Shown: positions 28,846-38,976, numbered from the stretch's first letter. The stretch: 64,000 nucleotides of DNA from Oceanisphaera profunda (GCF_002157895.1 NZ_CP021377.1:1922001-1986000), one strand, 5' to 3'. Notes: generated by a model from the sequence alone, not told the origin. Numbers and translations: made by a program.

Positions 28846-29077
28846 ACTGGTGTCTACTTTAGTCGGGCCATTCCATCTCGTCCTCTTCACTCTTTACCCA
28901 TAACTCTTCACTCACTAGCCGGTCAGTGGCTTATCCACTAGTGGCCATTAAATTATTTAATTTATAAATCAAACAACTTTGTTCTACAATAGCCAAGTTC
29001 ACAATTTAGACAGCCATGCCGTTTAGCGTGGCTTTTGTTGGCATTAAGCCGACTTTCTCGTATTAAAGGACAGTATC

Positions 29078-29923
29078 ATGGCCCGTAATACCTATTATGC
29101 TCCTAAGGGTGGCTTGCCACCTCAGACTCAGCTGATCCACGATCGCGCTATCTTTACCGAAGCCTATGTCGTTATTCCTAAAGGTGTAATGAGCGACATC
29201 GTGACTAGCTTCCTGCCTTTCTGGGATGAAACTCGTCTGTGGGTTATCGCACGTCCGTTAAGCGGCTTCGCTGAGACTTTCTCACACTACATCATGGAAG
29301 TTTCTCCAAAAGGTGGTAGTGACAAGCCTGAACTGGACAAGGGCGCCGAAGGCGTATTGTTCGTTGTTGAAGGCGAAATGACCCTGACTCTGGAAGGTAA
29401 AGAGCACCAGATGGACTTAGGCGGTTACGCTTTCCTGCCAGCCGGTGCTAACTGGAGTGTGCGCAACAACAGCGACGCGCCAGTACGTTTCCATTGGGTA
29501 CGTAAAGCATACCAATTTGTTGATGGTATCGATGCTCCAGAAGCTTTCGTTACTAACGAAAATGACATTGCGCCTACAGCAATGCCAAACACTAACGATG
29601 CATGGGCAACCACTCGCTTCACAGATCCAACCGATCTGCGTCACGACATGCATGTAAACATCGTTACGTTCCAGCCAGGCGGCGTTATTCCATTCGACGA
29701 AACTCACGTTATGGAGCACGGTCTGTATGTATTGGAAGGTAAAGCTGTTTACCACCTGAACCAAGACTGGGTTGAAGTAGAAGCCGGCGACTACATGTGG
29801 TTGCGCGCATTCTGCCCACAAGCTTGCTACGCTTCAGGCCCAACTCGCTTCCGTTACTTGCTGTACAAAGACGTTAACCGCCACATGCTGTTAGATTCTT
29901 CTACTGCTTACCGCGGTCGTTAG
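29078..29923 (+). CDS. allE: (S)-ureidoglycine aminohydrolase
   Basis: This 281-residue bicupin enzyme releases ammonia from (S)-ureidoglycine to give (S)-ureidoglycolate in allantoin breakdown. It has two cupin halves, with metal-site residues in EGVLFVVEGEMTLTL (first) and EHGLYVLEGKAVYHLN (second, active), and the family start YYAPKGGLPPQTQL. ATG 29078 follows AAAGGACAG. No other allantoin or purine-degradation gene is in the window. The CTG- and GTT-rich codon use suggests a well-expressed gene. A strong terminator follows. Confidence 0.92.
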   Translation: MARNTYYAPKGGLPPQTQLIHDRAIFTEAYVVIPKGVMSDIVTSFLPFWDETRLWVIARPLSGFAETFSHYIMEVSPKGGSDKPELDKGAEGVLFVVEGEMTLTLEGKEHQMDLGGYAFLPAGANWSVRNNSDAPVRFHWVRKAYQFVDGIDAPEAFVTNENDIAPTAMPNTNDAWATTRFTDPTDLRHDMHVNIVTFQPGGVIPFDETHVMEHGLYVLEGKAVYHLNQDWVEVEAGDYMWLRAFCPQACYASGPTRFRYLLYKDVNRHMLLDSSTAYRGR

Positions 29924-29967
29924 ATTGTAAGTAAGTTGCAGCGCTTAAGCAGCAATAAGTAATGTAA

Positions 29968-29994
29968 AAGGGCAGCCTACGGGCTGCCCTTTTT
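29968..29994 (+). terminator. Intrinsic terminator after allE
   Basis: Stem AAGGGCAGCC/GGGCTGCCCTT with a TAC loop, then T residues. Confidence 0.92.
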
Positions 29995-30116
29995 AATGCG
30001 TGTGAGGCGTGAATAGTGAGGCGAGAGGAGAAATGACAGCGCCGAGCGGCAAGCACTGCTCTATGCGGTTTTACATCGGGCCCGACCCGGTATCTTGTAC
30101 TTCTTTGGCTCTAAAA

Positions 30117-30645
30117 CTTAAAGCGAGATCCTGACGTGCGTCAGGAAGACGGCAAAAAATAAACAACAATGCCCTGGTAGCCGCCAATTTATTCGGCGGG
30201 CCAGCGTGGCTGGATATTAATTTCTAAAGTAAAAGCCCAAAGTCCTCTTCATCGGCCCCCTACAAAGTAATAGAGCAAGAGCGAGATCCTGACGTGCGTC
30301 AGGAAGACGGCAAAAAATAAACATCAATGCCCTGGTAGCCGCCAATTTATTCGGCGGGCCAGCGTAGCTGGATGTCAATTTCTAAAGCAAAAGGCCGACG
30401 TCCTCTTCACCAAAGAGCCGGATCCCTACAAAGTAATAGAGCAAGAGCGAGATCCTGACGTGCGTCAGGAAGACTGCAAAAAATAAACATCAATGCCTTG
30501 TAGCCGCCAATTTATTCGGCGGGCCAGCGTAGCTGGATGTTAATTTCTAAAGCAAAAGGCCGACGCCCTCTTTGCCAAAGAGCCGGATCCCTACAAAGTA
30601 ATAGAGCAAGTGCGAGATCCTGACTTTCGTCAGGAAGACGGCTTA
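30117..30645. repeat. Tandem array of a 158-166 bp compound repeat
   Basis: The core GCGAGATCCTGAC ... GTCAGGAAGACGGC starts at 30123, 30281, 30447 and 30612. Between cores come an AAAAAATAAACA tail, a GCCGCCAATTTATTCGGCGG hairpin, a CCAGCGTAGCTGG-like palindrome and a CTACAAAGTAATAGAGCAAG end, in the same order in three units. The fourth is only the core. There is no gene across 29924-30898. It is not CRISPR: the period is too long and the units are alike throughout. Confidence 0.9.
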
Positions 30646-30749
30646 AAGAGTTTCGCCTACGGCAAAATGCGAGAGCAAGCGAATACCGCTCCTTCGTTGT
30701 TTTGGTGCGGGAAGCCGAGCGCTGGGCGCTTACTTCACGCTCAACATTC

Positions 30750-30841
30750 AAGAATGGATTGCCGCGTCGCTACGCTCCTCGCAAAGACGAGCAAGTGTGC
30801 TCTTATCCGTCTTTGCGAACGCAGTGAAGCAATCCATTCTT
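30750..30841. repeat. Long imperfect inverted repeat
   Basis: Arms AAGAATGGATTGC ... CGCAAAGACG and CGTCTTTGCG ... GCAATCCATTCTT form a roughly 40-base stem with mismatches around a loop rich in GTGTGCTC. Its symmetry suggests a non-autonomous palindromic element. Confidence 0.75.
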
Positions 30842-30898
30842 AGCTTTAAGCTTTTTGACCTTATTCACTGATTTGGCCCATCCCCTTGACCCCTCACA

Positions 30899-31573
30899 TC
30901 ACCCCAGCAACAACTTATGTAATTGCTGTAGTGAGCTGACTTCATAGTGGGGGCGTATGCCCTCAGGTGTGGCGCGGCCGGTGCTGTTGAGCCAGCAGGT
31001 GTCTATGCCGGCGTTGAGTCCACCTAAAATATCCGAATGCGGGTTATCGCCCACCATCAAGATTTGCTCTTTGGGCGGGTGGCCCATGAGCTCGAAGGCA
31101 TGTTCAAAAATGCCGGCGGCGGGCTTGGCGATGCCCACTTGTTCAGACACCACTAGCGTATCGAAGGCTTGTTGCCAGCCGGCTTTGGCAAGACGAGTGT
31201 GCTGCATGGCGCTAAAGCCGTTGGTAATAATCCCCAATTTGGCTTTGCCTTGCAGTGCTGAAATCAGCTCAGGCGCGCCCGAAAGTGGTGGCGATACTTG
31301 GGCCATGGCCACTAAATAATCACGGTTTAAGATCTCAGTAGCAACACCTAATCGCTCGGACCAAGCTTGAAAACGAGTGTGCTGCAGTTGCGCTGCACTA
31401 ATGGCGCCGTCTTGATAATCCACCCACAGCGGCGCACTTAAGGTGTGGTACTGACGATAGTCTTCGGCGGTGAAATTTACGCCAAAAGTAGCGAACATCA
31501 GCTTTAAGCCGGCAAAAGCATCGAAATGGAATAATGTTTCGTCCGCGTCAAATAAAATCCAAGAATAACGCAT
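30899..31573 (-). CDS. yjjG: HAD-superfamily pyrimidine 5'-nucleotidase, YjjG-like
   Basis: A 224-residue HAD phosphatase with motif I LFDADETLFHFD (the nucleophile is the first Asp), motif II GIITNGF, motif III Lys in VGIAKPAAGIF and motif IV MVGDNPHSDILGG. The YjjG subgroup dephosphorylates dUMP, UMP and modified pyrimidine nucleotides (house-cleaning). ATG 31573 with GGAG upstream is preferred to an earlier in-frame codon. The gene-symbol assignment rests on overall resemblance. Confidence 0.82.
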   Translation of the reverse strand: MRYSWILFDADETLFHFDAFAGLKLMFATFGVNFTAEDYRQYHTLSAPLWVDYQDGAISAAQLQHTRFQAWSERLGVATEILNRDYLVAMAQVSPPLSGAPELISALQGKAKLGIITNGFSAMQHTRLAKAGWQQAFDTLVVSEQVGIAKPAAGIFEHAFELMGHPPKEQILMVGDNPHSDILGGLNAGIDTCWLNSTGRATPEGIRPHYEVSSLQQLHKLLLG

Positions 31574-31806
31574 GGGGATAGCTCCAAGTAATGGGCGGTA
31601 TTTTTGCCACATGTTGGCAGAAAAGAATAAGTGTAGATGCTGGGGCCGAGCAAAAGCCAGACTAAATCAATCTAAACCGAGGTTTCTGCTGTCAACTCTT
31701 AATGTTAGCGGCACTTTACTTTAAAATAAGTATTTTATAGTGAGCACTTTACAGTAAACCCTGACTATTAACTCGGTGACGAGTCACGCCATCATGAGAC
31801 ACATTT

Positions 31807-32412
31807 ATGGAATTTTCTAGCTGGTTGGCCTTAGTGGCCATTTGCGTGGTGGGCGCTATGAGCCCTGGCCCAAGCTTAGCTGTGGTGATGCGCAATACCA
31901 TAAGAGGGGGCCGAAGCCACGGTGTACTGACCGCCATTGGCCATGGCGCGGGTGTAGGGTTATATGCATTACTTACCGCACTCGGCTTGGCGCTGATTAT
32001 TGCCAACAATCCGCTGCTGTTTAATGTGATCCGCTACGGTGGTGCCGCATTTTTAGCGTGGCTAGGCGTGAAAGCCTTGTTGGCCAAGCCTCAGAGTGCA
32101 GCCGCCGCAGAGACGAATGAAATTGCCGGTCGCCAAGGTGCCTTTGAGGGCTTTATGGTGGCGTTCTTAAATCCGCAGCTGGCCATTTTTTTCGTGGCGC
32201 TGTTTAGCCAGTTTGTACATGCAGATACCGACTGGCAGCAAAGCATGATCATGATGCTGACCGCCGGTGGCATAGACGGTGCTTGGTATGTGTTGGTGGC
32301 GTTAATTTTATCGCGCGGGCCGGTATTGGCTTGGTTAAATGCGAAGTCGGTGTGGCTGGATAGGCTTAGCGGCGTAGTGCTATTAGGGCTGGCTGCCAAG
32401 GTGGTGCTCTAA
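31807..32412 (+). CDS. LysE/RhtB-family exporter
   Basis: A 201-residue inner-membrane protein with six hydrophobic helices. The family signature GAMSPGPSLAVVMRNTIRGGRSHG is near residue 18, with FLNPQLAIFFVALFSQF in the middle. Such proteins export amino acids or related compounds; the substrate cannot be told. Confidence 0.87.
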   Translation: MEFSSWLALVAICVVGAMSPGPSLAVVMRNTIRGGRSHGVLTAIGHGAGVGLYALLTALGLALIIANNPLLFNVIRYGGAAFLAWLGVKALLAKPQSAAAAETNEIAGRQGAFEGFMVAFLNPQLAIFFVALFSQFVHADTDWQQSMIMMLTAGGIDGAWYVLVALILSRGPVLAWLNAKSVWLDRLSGVVLLGLAAKVVL

Positions 32413-32734
32413 TCGTGGTAAGCTGAAAGCCGGAAGAATGGGCGTTAAAAACTGCGCTAAAAAAGCCGATTTTTTGCGATTAGGATTAGCTCAATCGCGG
32501 TAGGTCGGTTGTGCGCTAGATCAAGTTTTGTTAGGATAATCAGGCAAATTAATGCGATTTGCCTGATTTAACCGACAAGATCTAAGCAATAACTTAAAAG
32601 TAACAAAACAGCTTACGTGCAATAAAAAAGCTTAAACAGAGCTTATTACAACGCAATAAAATTATAACAACTATACAAGAAAGCCCATTTAGGGCCGTTC
32701 GTTTCTCATCATTATTATCCACCGGACCTAGCCG
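32413..32734. other. Intergenic spacer with a 12-bp perfect palindrome
   Basis: No gene seen. AATCAGGCAAAT/ATTTGCCTGATT with a 7-base loop (32538-32568) lacks a T-run and may be an operator or mRNA structure rather than a terminator. Confidence 0.6.
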
Positions 32735-33148
32735 TTGAACCCTACACCTTTGCTTACGCTGACAGATAGATGGCACGACTTAGCGTCGTTGTCACAAATC
32801 GGTGTGGATGGCGTAGGTGTGGTCAGTTTGGTGATGATGTTAGAAGTGATCAGTGAATGGTTATTATCCTGGACCGGTTTGTCTGGTGATGTGTTTGAAT
32901 ATCAAGCCCAGCTCAGTGACTTACTGCCCGTAGAAACCATCAAATCTATTATTCTTACTAGCTTGCTCGTTTTTGTGCCCTTATTACTGCAGTGGTTATT
33001 GCTGCTGTTGTACTTGCTGCTGCAAACGCTGCATTGGCCGCGCTTAACCTCCGTTAAGGCTAATTTTGACTCTCCACTCCCGCAATACTGTGTACTGCGC
33101 ACCGCTCACGGTTGCCGCGCTCCCCCTTTGGCCCGCTCTGGGTTCTAA
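32735..33148 (+). CDS. Hypothetical small membrane protein
   Basis: A 137-residue frame from TTG 32735 with two strongly hydrophobic stretches (VGVVSLVMMLEVISEWLL and LLVFVPLLLQWLLLLLYLLLQ). The C-terminus has no motif I know. It precedes the cyo operon by about 250 bases. The lack of a good ribosome-binding site and the TTG start make it uncertain; it could be a spurious frame or a fragment. Another frame with a membrane-like stretch lies at about 33250-33370. Confidence 0.35.
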   Translation: MNPTPLLTLTDRWHDLASLSQIGVDGVGVVSLVMMLEVISEWLLSWTGLSGDVFEYQAQLSDLLPVETIKSIILTSLLVFVPLLLQWLLLLLYLLLQTLHWPRLTSVKANFDSPLPQYCVLRTAHGCRAPPLARSGF

Positions 33149-33406
33149 CACTCTTTAGGCTCAAATAAGTACTGTTGCTGATGGTTGCTAGTGATTTTTC
33201 AGCTAGTTAACGCAGTAAAGCCTTGTTGACGTCCGCATTCGAGTGTTTGCCCCATATTGGGTCTCCGTGTTGTTAGTGACTGCGCATTTGCTTTTTTTGG
33301 CTTATGCCCCGCGAATGTTGCTCATTAATCTGCACGGTTACCCCTCATGGTCTTGTCGCTTGGCGATAAGGTAATTCCTTAAGGAATAGGGGAAGGGTTC
33401 TTGTTT

Positions 33407-34375
33407 ATGCAAAACCTAGTTATTCGAAATTCATTATTTCGACATCTCAAAACCGCACTGTTTGCTGGTGTAAGCGCCCTGCTGTTGGCCGGTTGCCAAG
33501 GCGGCGTACTTGATCCTAAGGGCCAAGTGGGCGTCGATGAAAAGCACCTGATCGTGGTTGCCACGCTCTTGATGCTAATTGTGGTGGTGCCGGTTATTTT
33601 TATGACGCTGTTTTTCGCGTGGAAATATCGCGAAGGTCGCACTCAGGAAATCTATGCACCTAAGTGGTCGCACTCCACCAAAATCGAGTTAGTGGTGTGG
33701 ATTATTCCCATCATTATTGTGGCGATTTTGGGCACCATAACTTGGCGCTCTACTCATGCTCTCGACCCTTACAAGCCGCTAGTGCATGAGAAAGATCACA
33801 TAGTAGTAGAAGTCGTGTCACTGAACTGGAAGTGGTTGTTTATCTATCCAGAGCAGGGTGTGGCATCTATCAATGAGTTGGCATTTCCGACCGATGTACC
33901 GGTGGAATTTAAGATAACGTCTGACACCACCATGAACTCGTTTTTCATTCCGCAACTCGGTGGCCAAATCTACTCCATGGCTGGCATGGAAACCCAATTG
34001 CACTTAATTGCCAATGAAGCCGGCACCTACGACGGCTACTCCGCCAACTACAGCGGCGAAGGCTTTACTGGCATGCAGTTTAAAGCCATCGCTACACCTG
34101 ATGAAGCTGGTTTTGATGCTTGGGTTAATAAGCTCAAACAGTCATCCGACACCTTAAGTCCTGCCACTTATGCAGAGCTGGCTAAGCCGAGTGAAAATAA
34201 TCCGGTGCAATATTTCGCACATGTGAGCTCGGGTATGTTCCACCACATCTTGCATCAATTTATGCACGGCAGTATGCCTGACATGCAGCACGGCGAAAAA
34301 GCAGTTGTCGATGCGCACCGTCAGCACGACATGCACGCCATGAGCGATGAGATGACCATGGAGACTGAAAAATAA
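33407..34375 (+). CDS. cyoA: Cytochrome bo3 ubiquinol oxidase subunit II
   Basis: A 322-residue lipoprotein subunit: signal peptide with lipobox LLAGC, two transmembrane helices ([36 protein letters not shown]) and a periplasmic cupredoxin domain. The CuA cysteines of cytochrome c oxidases are absent ([12 protein letters not shown]), which marks a quinol oxidase. ATG 33407 is chosen over TTG 33401 for better spacing from GGAAGGG. It overlaps cyoB by one base. Confidence 0.93.
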   Translation: MQNLVIRNSLFRHLKTALFAGVSALLLAGCQGGVLDPKGQVGVDEKHLIVVATLLMLIVVVPVIFMTLFFAWKYREGRTQEIYAPKWSHSTKIELVVWIIPIIIVAILGTITWRSTHALDPYKPLVHEKDHIVVEVVSLNWKWLFIYPEQGVASINELAFPTDVPVEFKITSDTTMNSFFIPQLGGQIYSMAGMETQLHLIANEAGTYDGYSANYSGEGFTGMQFKAIATPDEAGFDAWVNKLKQSSDTLSPATYAELAKPSENNPVQYFAHVSSGMFHHILHQFMHGSMPDMQHGEKAVVDAHRQHDMHAMSDEMTMETEK

Positions 34376-36357
34376 TGTCCTTACTAGGAAAACTCACATT
34401 AGACGCCGTGCCGTATCATGAGCCCATTATCATGATTACGCTGGGCGTGGTGGCAATCGCCGCCTTAGTGATTGCTTTTTTGATCACCAAATATAAGAAA
34501 TGGACCGTGTTGTGGCGCGACTGGATCACCTCGGTGGACCATAAGCATTTAGGTATTATGTATATCGTGCTGGCGTTCGTGATGTTGGTACGCGGCTTTG
34601 CCGATGCCCTTATGATGCGGGCTCAATTAGCGCTATCGACCAATGGTGCCGATGGCTACTTGCCGCCGGAGCATTACGACCAAATCTTCACCGCCCACGG
34701 TGTCATCATGATTATCTTTATGGCCATGCCATTTATGATTGGTTTGATGAACATAGTGGTGCCGTTGCAGATTGGTGCTCGCGATGTAGCCTTTCCGTTC
34801 TTGAACAACCTCAGCTTTTGGCTGGCGGTGTCGGGCGCGGTATTGGTGAACATCTCATTAGGTCTGGGCGAATTCGCCAAAACCGGCTGGGTGGCGTATC
34901 CGCCGTTATCCGAGATGGACTTTAGTCCGGGTGTGGGGGTGGATTACTACCTCTGGGCCTTACAGATCTCGGGGATAGGTACCTTGCTGACCGGTGTGAA
35001 CTTCTTGGTGACTGTATTCAAGATGCGCACGCCTGGCATGAAGCTGATGCAAATGCCGATTTTCACTTGGACCTGTACTTGGGCCAATATCCTGATAGTG
35101 GCGTCTTTCCCTATCTTGACCGCCGTGCTGGGTATGTTGACGCTAGACCGTTATTTGGACTTCCACTTCTTCACCAATGAAGGCGGTGGTAATGCCATGA
35201 TGTACATCAACCTGTTCTGGGCTTGGGGTCATCCCGAGGTGTATATCTTAGTGCTGCCCGCATTCGGTATTTTCTCAGAAATCATCTCTACCTTTACCGG
35301 TAAGCGTTTGTTTGGTTACACCTCCATGGTTTATGCCAGCGGCGCCATTTCTATTTTGGGCTTTGTGGTGTGGCTACATCACTTCTTTACCATGGGCTCC
35401 AGCGCCAACGTTAATGCCTTCTTTGGCGTAATGACCATGATTATCGCGGTGCCCACCGGGGTTAAGCTGTTTAACTGGTTGTTCACTATTTATCGTGGCC
35501 GGTTGCGCATGACGGTGCCTGTGTTATGGACCTTGGGCTTTATGACCACCTTTACTATTGGTGGTATGACCGGCGTATTGCTGGCCTTGCCCGGTGCCGA
35601 CTTTGTGCTGCACAACAGTCTGTTTTTGATTGCTCACTTCCATAACACCATTATTGGTGGTGCCGTGTTTGGCTATTTAGCCGGTTTTGCCTTCTGGTTC
35701 CCGAAAGCCATGGGTTTCCACTTGGATGAAAAGCTGGGCAAAATCTCCTTCTGGTGCTGGCAGATTGGTTTCTATGTGGCCTTTATGCCGCTCTATGTGT
35801 TGGGCTTTTTAGGCATGACGCGTCGTATCAATCACACCGACAATCCTGTTTGGAACTTCTGGCTCTATCTGGCCGCCGTGGGTGCGGTGTTTATTCTGGT
35901 GGGTATAGCCGTGCAGTTCTATCAGCTGTACAAAGCCTTCCGTGATCGCGAGCTGAACCCTGATGTGACGGGCGATCCTTGGAATGGTCATACCCTGGAA
36001 TGGTCTACCTCTTCACCGCCGCAGTTTTATAACTTTGCCGAGCTGCCAATGGTGGAAGACATAGACGCCTTCACCGATATGAAAGAAAAGGGCACCGCCT
36101 ATCAGGCACAAGCTCACTATCAACCGATCCATATGCCGAAAAACACCAGTACCGGTGTGCTGATTGCTGCAGCGATAACCGCTGCTGGCTTTGGCGCTAT
36201 TTGGCATATTTGGTGGTTAGTGATTGCGAGTTTGGTGGCCAGTTTCGTGATTTTCTTATGCCGCGCCTATGACAATGACACCGATTATTACGTACAGCCC
36301 GATGAGGTTAACGCCATCGAGTCTGCGCATATACGTAGCCAAATCAAGGAGGCCTGA
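34375..36357 (+). CDS. cyoB: Cytochrome bo3 ubiquinol oxidase subunit I
   Basis: A 660-residue, 15-helix heme-copper oxidase core that reduces O2 and pumps protons. It has low-spin heme His in AHGVIMIIF, the CuB His-Tyr pair in [15 protein letters not shown], two His in [11 protein letters not shown], and heme His in [10 protein letters not shown]. It overlaps cyoA and cyoC by one base each. Confidence 0.96.
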   Translation: MSLLGKLTLDAVPYHEPIIMITLGVVAIAALVIAFLITKYKKWTVLWRDWITSVDHKHLGIMYIVLAFVMLVRGFADALMMRAQLALSTNGADGYLPPEHYDQIFTAHGVIMIIFMAMPFMIGLMNIVVPLQIGARDVAFPFLNNLSFWLAVSGAVLVNISLGLGEFAKTGWVAYPPLSEMDFSPGVGVDYYLWALQISGIGTLLTGVNFLVTVFKMRTPGMKLMQMPIFTWTCTWANILIVASFPILTAVLGMLTLDRYLDFHFFTNEGGGNAMMYINLFWAWGHPEVYILVLPAFGIFSEIISTFTGKRLFGYTSMVYASGAISILGFVVWLHHFFTMGSSANVNAFFGVMTMIIAVPTGVKLFNWLFTIYRGRLRMTVPVLWTLGFMTTFTIGGMTGVLLALPGADFVLHNSLFLIAHFHNTIIGGAVFGYLAGFAFWFPKAMGFHLDEKLGKISFWCWQIGFYVAFMPLYVLGFLGMTRRINHTDNPVWNFWLYLAAVGAVFILVGIAVQFYQLYKAFRDRELNPDVTGDPWNGHTLEWSTSSPPQFYNFAELPMVEDIDAFTDMKEKGTAYQAQAHYQPIHMPKNTSTGVLIAAAITAAGFGAIWHIWWLVIASLVASFVIFLCRAYDNDTDYYVQPDEVNAIESAHIRSQIKEA

Positions 36358-36986
36358 TGCAAGCCGTAGCGATTGATCACAACCAAGTGCAGCAACAAGA
36401 GCACTCACATGAACATGAGCATCACGACACCAGCGGCAATACGCTGTTTGGTTTCTGGCTCTATTTAATGACCGACTGTTTGCTGTTTGCTTCGGTGTTT
36501 GCCACTTATGCGGTGTTGTATATGAACACCGCTGGCGGCCCCGCTGGCAAAGACTTGTTCGACTTAAACTTCGTGCTGGTGGAAACCGGTGTCTTGTTGG
36601 TCAGCAGTATTACCTATGGCTTTGCCATGCTGGCCGGTCATCACCATAAGCGCGGCTTAACGCTGTTGTGGTTATTGGTGACCTTCGCGCTAGGAGCCAC
36701 CTTTATCGCCATGGAGGTGTATGAGTTTCAACACCTGATCGCCGAAGGTGCGGGCCCAAGCCGCAGTGCCTTCTTGAGTGCTTTCTTTACCTTAGTTGGT
36801 ATGCACGGCTTGCACGTGACTGCCGGTTTGGTGTGGATGGCCATCTTGATGATAGAGCTGATTGCTAAAGGCACTACGCCACGCACCTTGACGCGTTTAA
36901 GCTGCCTGAGCATGTTCTGGCATTTTCTTGATGTGGTGTGGATTTGTGTATTTACCGTGGTCTATTTACTGGGGGCAATGGCATGA
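36357..36986 (+). CDS. cyoC: Cytochrome bo3 ubiquinol oxidase subunit III
   Basis: A 209-residue, five-helix membrane subunit with a His-rich cytoplasmic N-terminus (HSHEHEHHD). Typical motifs are [24 protein letters not shown] and [19 protein letters not shown]. It stabilises the oxidase. Its stop overlaps the cyoD start as ATGA. Confidence 0.95.
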   Translation: MQAVAIDHNQVQQQEHSHEHEHHDTSGNTLFGFWLYLMTDCLLFASVFATYAVLYMNTAGGPAGKDLFDLNFVLVETGVLLVSSITYGFAMLAGHHHKRGLTLLWLLVTFALGATFIAMEVYEFQHLIAEGAGPSRSAFLSAFFTLVGMHGLHVTAGLVWMAILMIELIAKGTTPRTLTRLSCLSMFWHFLDVVWICVFTVVYLLGAMA

Positions 36987-37312
36987 GCAATCACATGAGC
37001 AGTCACGATACAGCAGCCGATCACGGCAGTGTGTCTTCTTATCTCAAAGGCTTTGTGCTGTCGATTCTGTTAACCGCCATTCCGTTTTGGGCGGTAATGA
37101 CCGGACAGATGAGCAAAGGCCAAACGCTATTCGTGGTGGTGGGTTTGGCGATAGTACAAATCTTTGTCCACCTTAAGTACTTCTTGCACCTGAGCTTTAA
37201 GCCCAACAGCCGCGCCAATACGGTGGCGTTCGTGTTCTCCGCCTTGATTATTATCATGGTGGTGGGGTTGTCGGTGTGGATCATCATTAGCTCTAACGAA
37301 ATGATGATGTAA
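36983..37312 (+). CDS. cyoD: Cytochrome bo3 ubiquinol oxidase subunit IV
   Basis: A 109-residue, three-helix subunit with [32 protein letters not shown] and a hydrophobic C-terminal helix. ATG 36983 is used; an earlier in-frame start lies inside cyoC and is ignored. Confidence 0.94.
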   Translation: MSNHMSSHDTAADHGSVSSYLKGFVLSILLTAIPFWAVMTGQMSKGQTLFVVVGLAIVQIFVHLKYFLHLSFKPNSRANTVAFVFSALIIIMVVGLSVWIIISSNEMMM

Positions 37313-37336
37313 CGCAAACAACACAAGTAAAGTCGG

Positions 37337-37434
37337 CCAAAGGGTTCACTCCTCCGACACGCCGTAAATCCATCCATGGAGGCTCGGACATGCCATCCTT
37401 GGCATGTCACGGTCAGCGGAGTAAATCCCTTTGG
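37337..37434. repeat. Nested palindromic element between cyoD and cyoE
   Basis: Outer arms CCAAAGGG/CCCTTTGG enclose ACTCC/GGAGT and an inner perfect hairpin GACATGCC/GGCATGTC (37387-37408). The roughly 98-bp symmetrical unit is unlike the flanking genes and looks like a small mobile or repeat element placed inside the operon. Confidence 0.7.
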
Positions 37435-37514
37435 CTTCCTTGCTGAACTTGGTGTCGTTTGTATCGTCACTGAGGGGAAAATACATAACGGGATATGCAT
37501 CCCGAGGGGATTTT

Positions 37515-38402
37515 ATGATCCGACCTTATTTAAAGGTAACCAAGCCCGGCATTATTATGGGCAATCTTATTTCTGTGGCGGGGGGCTTTTTTCTGGCCGC
37601 CCGTGGCGATATCGACTGGTCGCTAATGTGGGCCACGGTGCTGGGGTTATCGCTGGTGGTGGCCTCTGGCTGCGCCATTAATAACTGCATTGACCGAGAT
37701 ATAGACGCGCGCATGCAGCGTACGCGTAATCGAGTCACGGTTACCGGCGAATTATCGGGCCGCGCCGCTTTTATCTACGGCGTTGTGTTGGGCGTAATCG
37801 GTTTTGCCATCTTGGCAATATTCACTAACACGGTGGCGCTGAGCTTTGGCGTGTTGGGTTATGTGGTGTATGTGGGCGTATACAGCCTCTATATGAAGCG
37901 AAAATCCGTGTATGGCACGCTGGTTGGCAGCTTGTCGGGTGCGGTGCCGCCGGTAGTGGGCTATTGCGCCGTTACCGGCCAGTTCGATGCGGGTGCCGCC
38001 ATCTTGTTGCTGATGTTTAGCTTATGGCAAATGCCCCATTCTTACGCCATCGCCATTTTTCGCTACAACGATTACGCGGCGGCCAATATTCCGGTGCTGC
38101 CGGTGGCCGAAAGCATTGCCAAGGCCAAGCGCCAAATCGTGCTGTATATCGCGGTGTTTTGCTTAGTCACCACCTTATTGCCGCTCAGCGGTTATACGGG
38201 TCTTACCTTTATGGCGGTGTCTTGCGCCACCAGTTTATGGTGGTTGGTGATGGCTTTTAACGGCTTTTATCGCGGTGCGGAAGAGAAAGGCTGGGCACGC
38301 CGAGTGTTTGTGTTGTCCATTATCACCATTACCGCTATTAGCGTGACCATGGCGTTGGATTTTAAGGCGCTGCCCGATGCTTTGCTGGTGTTGAACGGCT
38401 AA
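37515..38402 (+). CDS. cyoE: Protoheme IX farnesyltransferase (heme o synthase)
   Basis: A 295-residue UbiA-family prenyltransferase that makes heme o for the bo3 oxidase. The allylic-diphosphate motif [15 protein letters not shown], the second motif [13 protein letters not shown] and several membrane helices are present. ATG 37515 follows GAGGGGA. It is last in the cyo operon. Confidence 0.95.
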   Translation: MIRPYLKVTKPGIIMGNLISVAGGFFLAARGDIDWSLMWATVLGLSLVVASGCAINNCIDRDIDARMQRTRNRVTVTGELSGRAAFIYGVVLGVIGFAILAIFTNTVALSFGVLGYVVYVGVYSLYMKRKSVYGTLVGSLSGAVPPVVGYCAVTGQFDAGAAILLLMFSLWQMPHSYAIAIFRYNDYAAANIPVLPVAESIAKAKRQIVLYIAVFCLVTTLLPLSGYTGLTFMAVSCATSLWWLVMAFNGFYRGAEEKGWARRVFVLSIITITAISVTMALDFKALPDALLVLNG

Positions 38403-38510
38403 AGAGTTGAACGGCTAAGTAGTTGAGTAGCCAAAGAGTTAAATAGTTAAGTAATCGAATCGCTAAACAGCGGTTTAGTTACTTAGCTAGGTAACGAAGT
38501 AGTTGAGTTT
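38398..38510. repeat. Degenerate octamer tract after cyoE
   Basis: Loosely repeated units such as GAGTTGAACGGCTAAGTAG and GTTAAGTAATCG fill the stretch from the cyoE stop to the terminator. No coding sense. Confidence 0.5.
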
Positions 38511-38531
38511 TTTTTCATGTTTCTCCCTTTT

Positions 38532-38568
38532 GACCAAAGCCGTTCATCCAACAGCTTTGGTCTTTTTT
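38532..38568 (+). terminator. Intrinsic terminator of the cyo operon
   Basis: Stem GACCAAAGC/GCTTTGGTC with a 13-base loop, followed by six T. Confidence 0.88.
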
Positions 38569-38595
38569 ATGCTTTTTTGCACCGTGAGTCTAGCG

Positions 38596-38976
38596 TTAGC
38601 GCATAGAGTGCAAGCCTATCATATTGCCCTCGGTATCCGTTGCCAGCGCGATAAAACCGTAGGGGCCAATGGCAAACTTCTCGCGCATCACTTGGCCGCC
38701 GTTGGCCAATACGCGACCTGCCTGCTCCGCGCAGTCCTCACAGCTAAAATACACCAAAGTACCGCCACCGCCTGGTGATACGCCGTCCATTTTTACCAGT
38801 GCACCGCTGGCACCACAGGCGTTGTCTTCGCCTGGAAACATCCACATCTCGGGCCAATCTTCAGCCATTTTGTCTGCGGGCTCTAGGGTCACGCCCAGCA
38901 CCGCCTCGTAGAATTTACGCGCCCGCGCCATCTCGGCCACATAAATTTCAAACCACACTACTGAGTTCGTTTTCAT
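38596..38976 (-). CDS. VOC-family (glyoxalase-like) protein
   Basis: A 126-residue vicinal-oxygen-chelate fold protein: VVWFEIYVAEMARARKFYEAVLG at the start, and VYFSCEDCAEQAGRVLANGG and GYGFIALATDTEGNMIGLH-like segments at the end. The family includes dioxygenases, resistance proteins and glyoxalases; the substrate is not predictable. Confidence 0.82.
   Translation of the reverse strand: MKTNSVVWFEIYVAEMARARKFYEAVLGVTLEPADKMAEDWPEMWMFPGEDNACGASGALVKMDGVSPGGGGTLVYFSCEDCAEQAGRVLANGGQVMREKFAIGPYGFIALATDTEGNMIGLHSMR

Larger units (their letters stand above)
27606..28875 (+). mobile_element. IS3-type insertion sequence
   Basis: A 1270-bp element with matching ends: TGGAATGGCCCCGAATAAGT on the left and TGGAATGGCCCGACTAAAGT on the right read in reverse. 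TCT is present on both sides (27603-27605, 28876-28878) as a 3-bp target duplication. It contains orfA and orfB with an A6 slippage site, and everything needed for mobility looks intact. It sits between a LysR gene and allE. Confidence 0.9.

Noticed and set aside
30117-30645. CRISPR array
   Set aside because: The period is about 165 bases, there are no short constant repeats with unique spacers, and there are no cas genes nearby.
33250-33372. 36-residue GTG-start frame with a membrane-like stretch before cyoA
   Set aside because: Too short, no ribosome-binding site, and no match to known cyo leader proteins.
37039-37500. Long antisense frame over cyoD and the spacer
   Set aside because: The sense strand has the clear cyoD gene; the antisense product has no family features and crosses the palindromic element.
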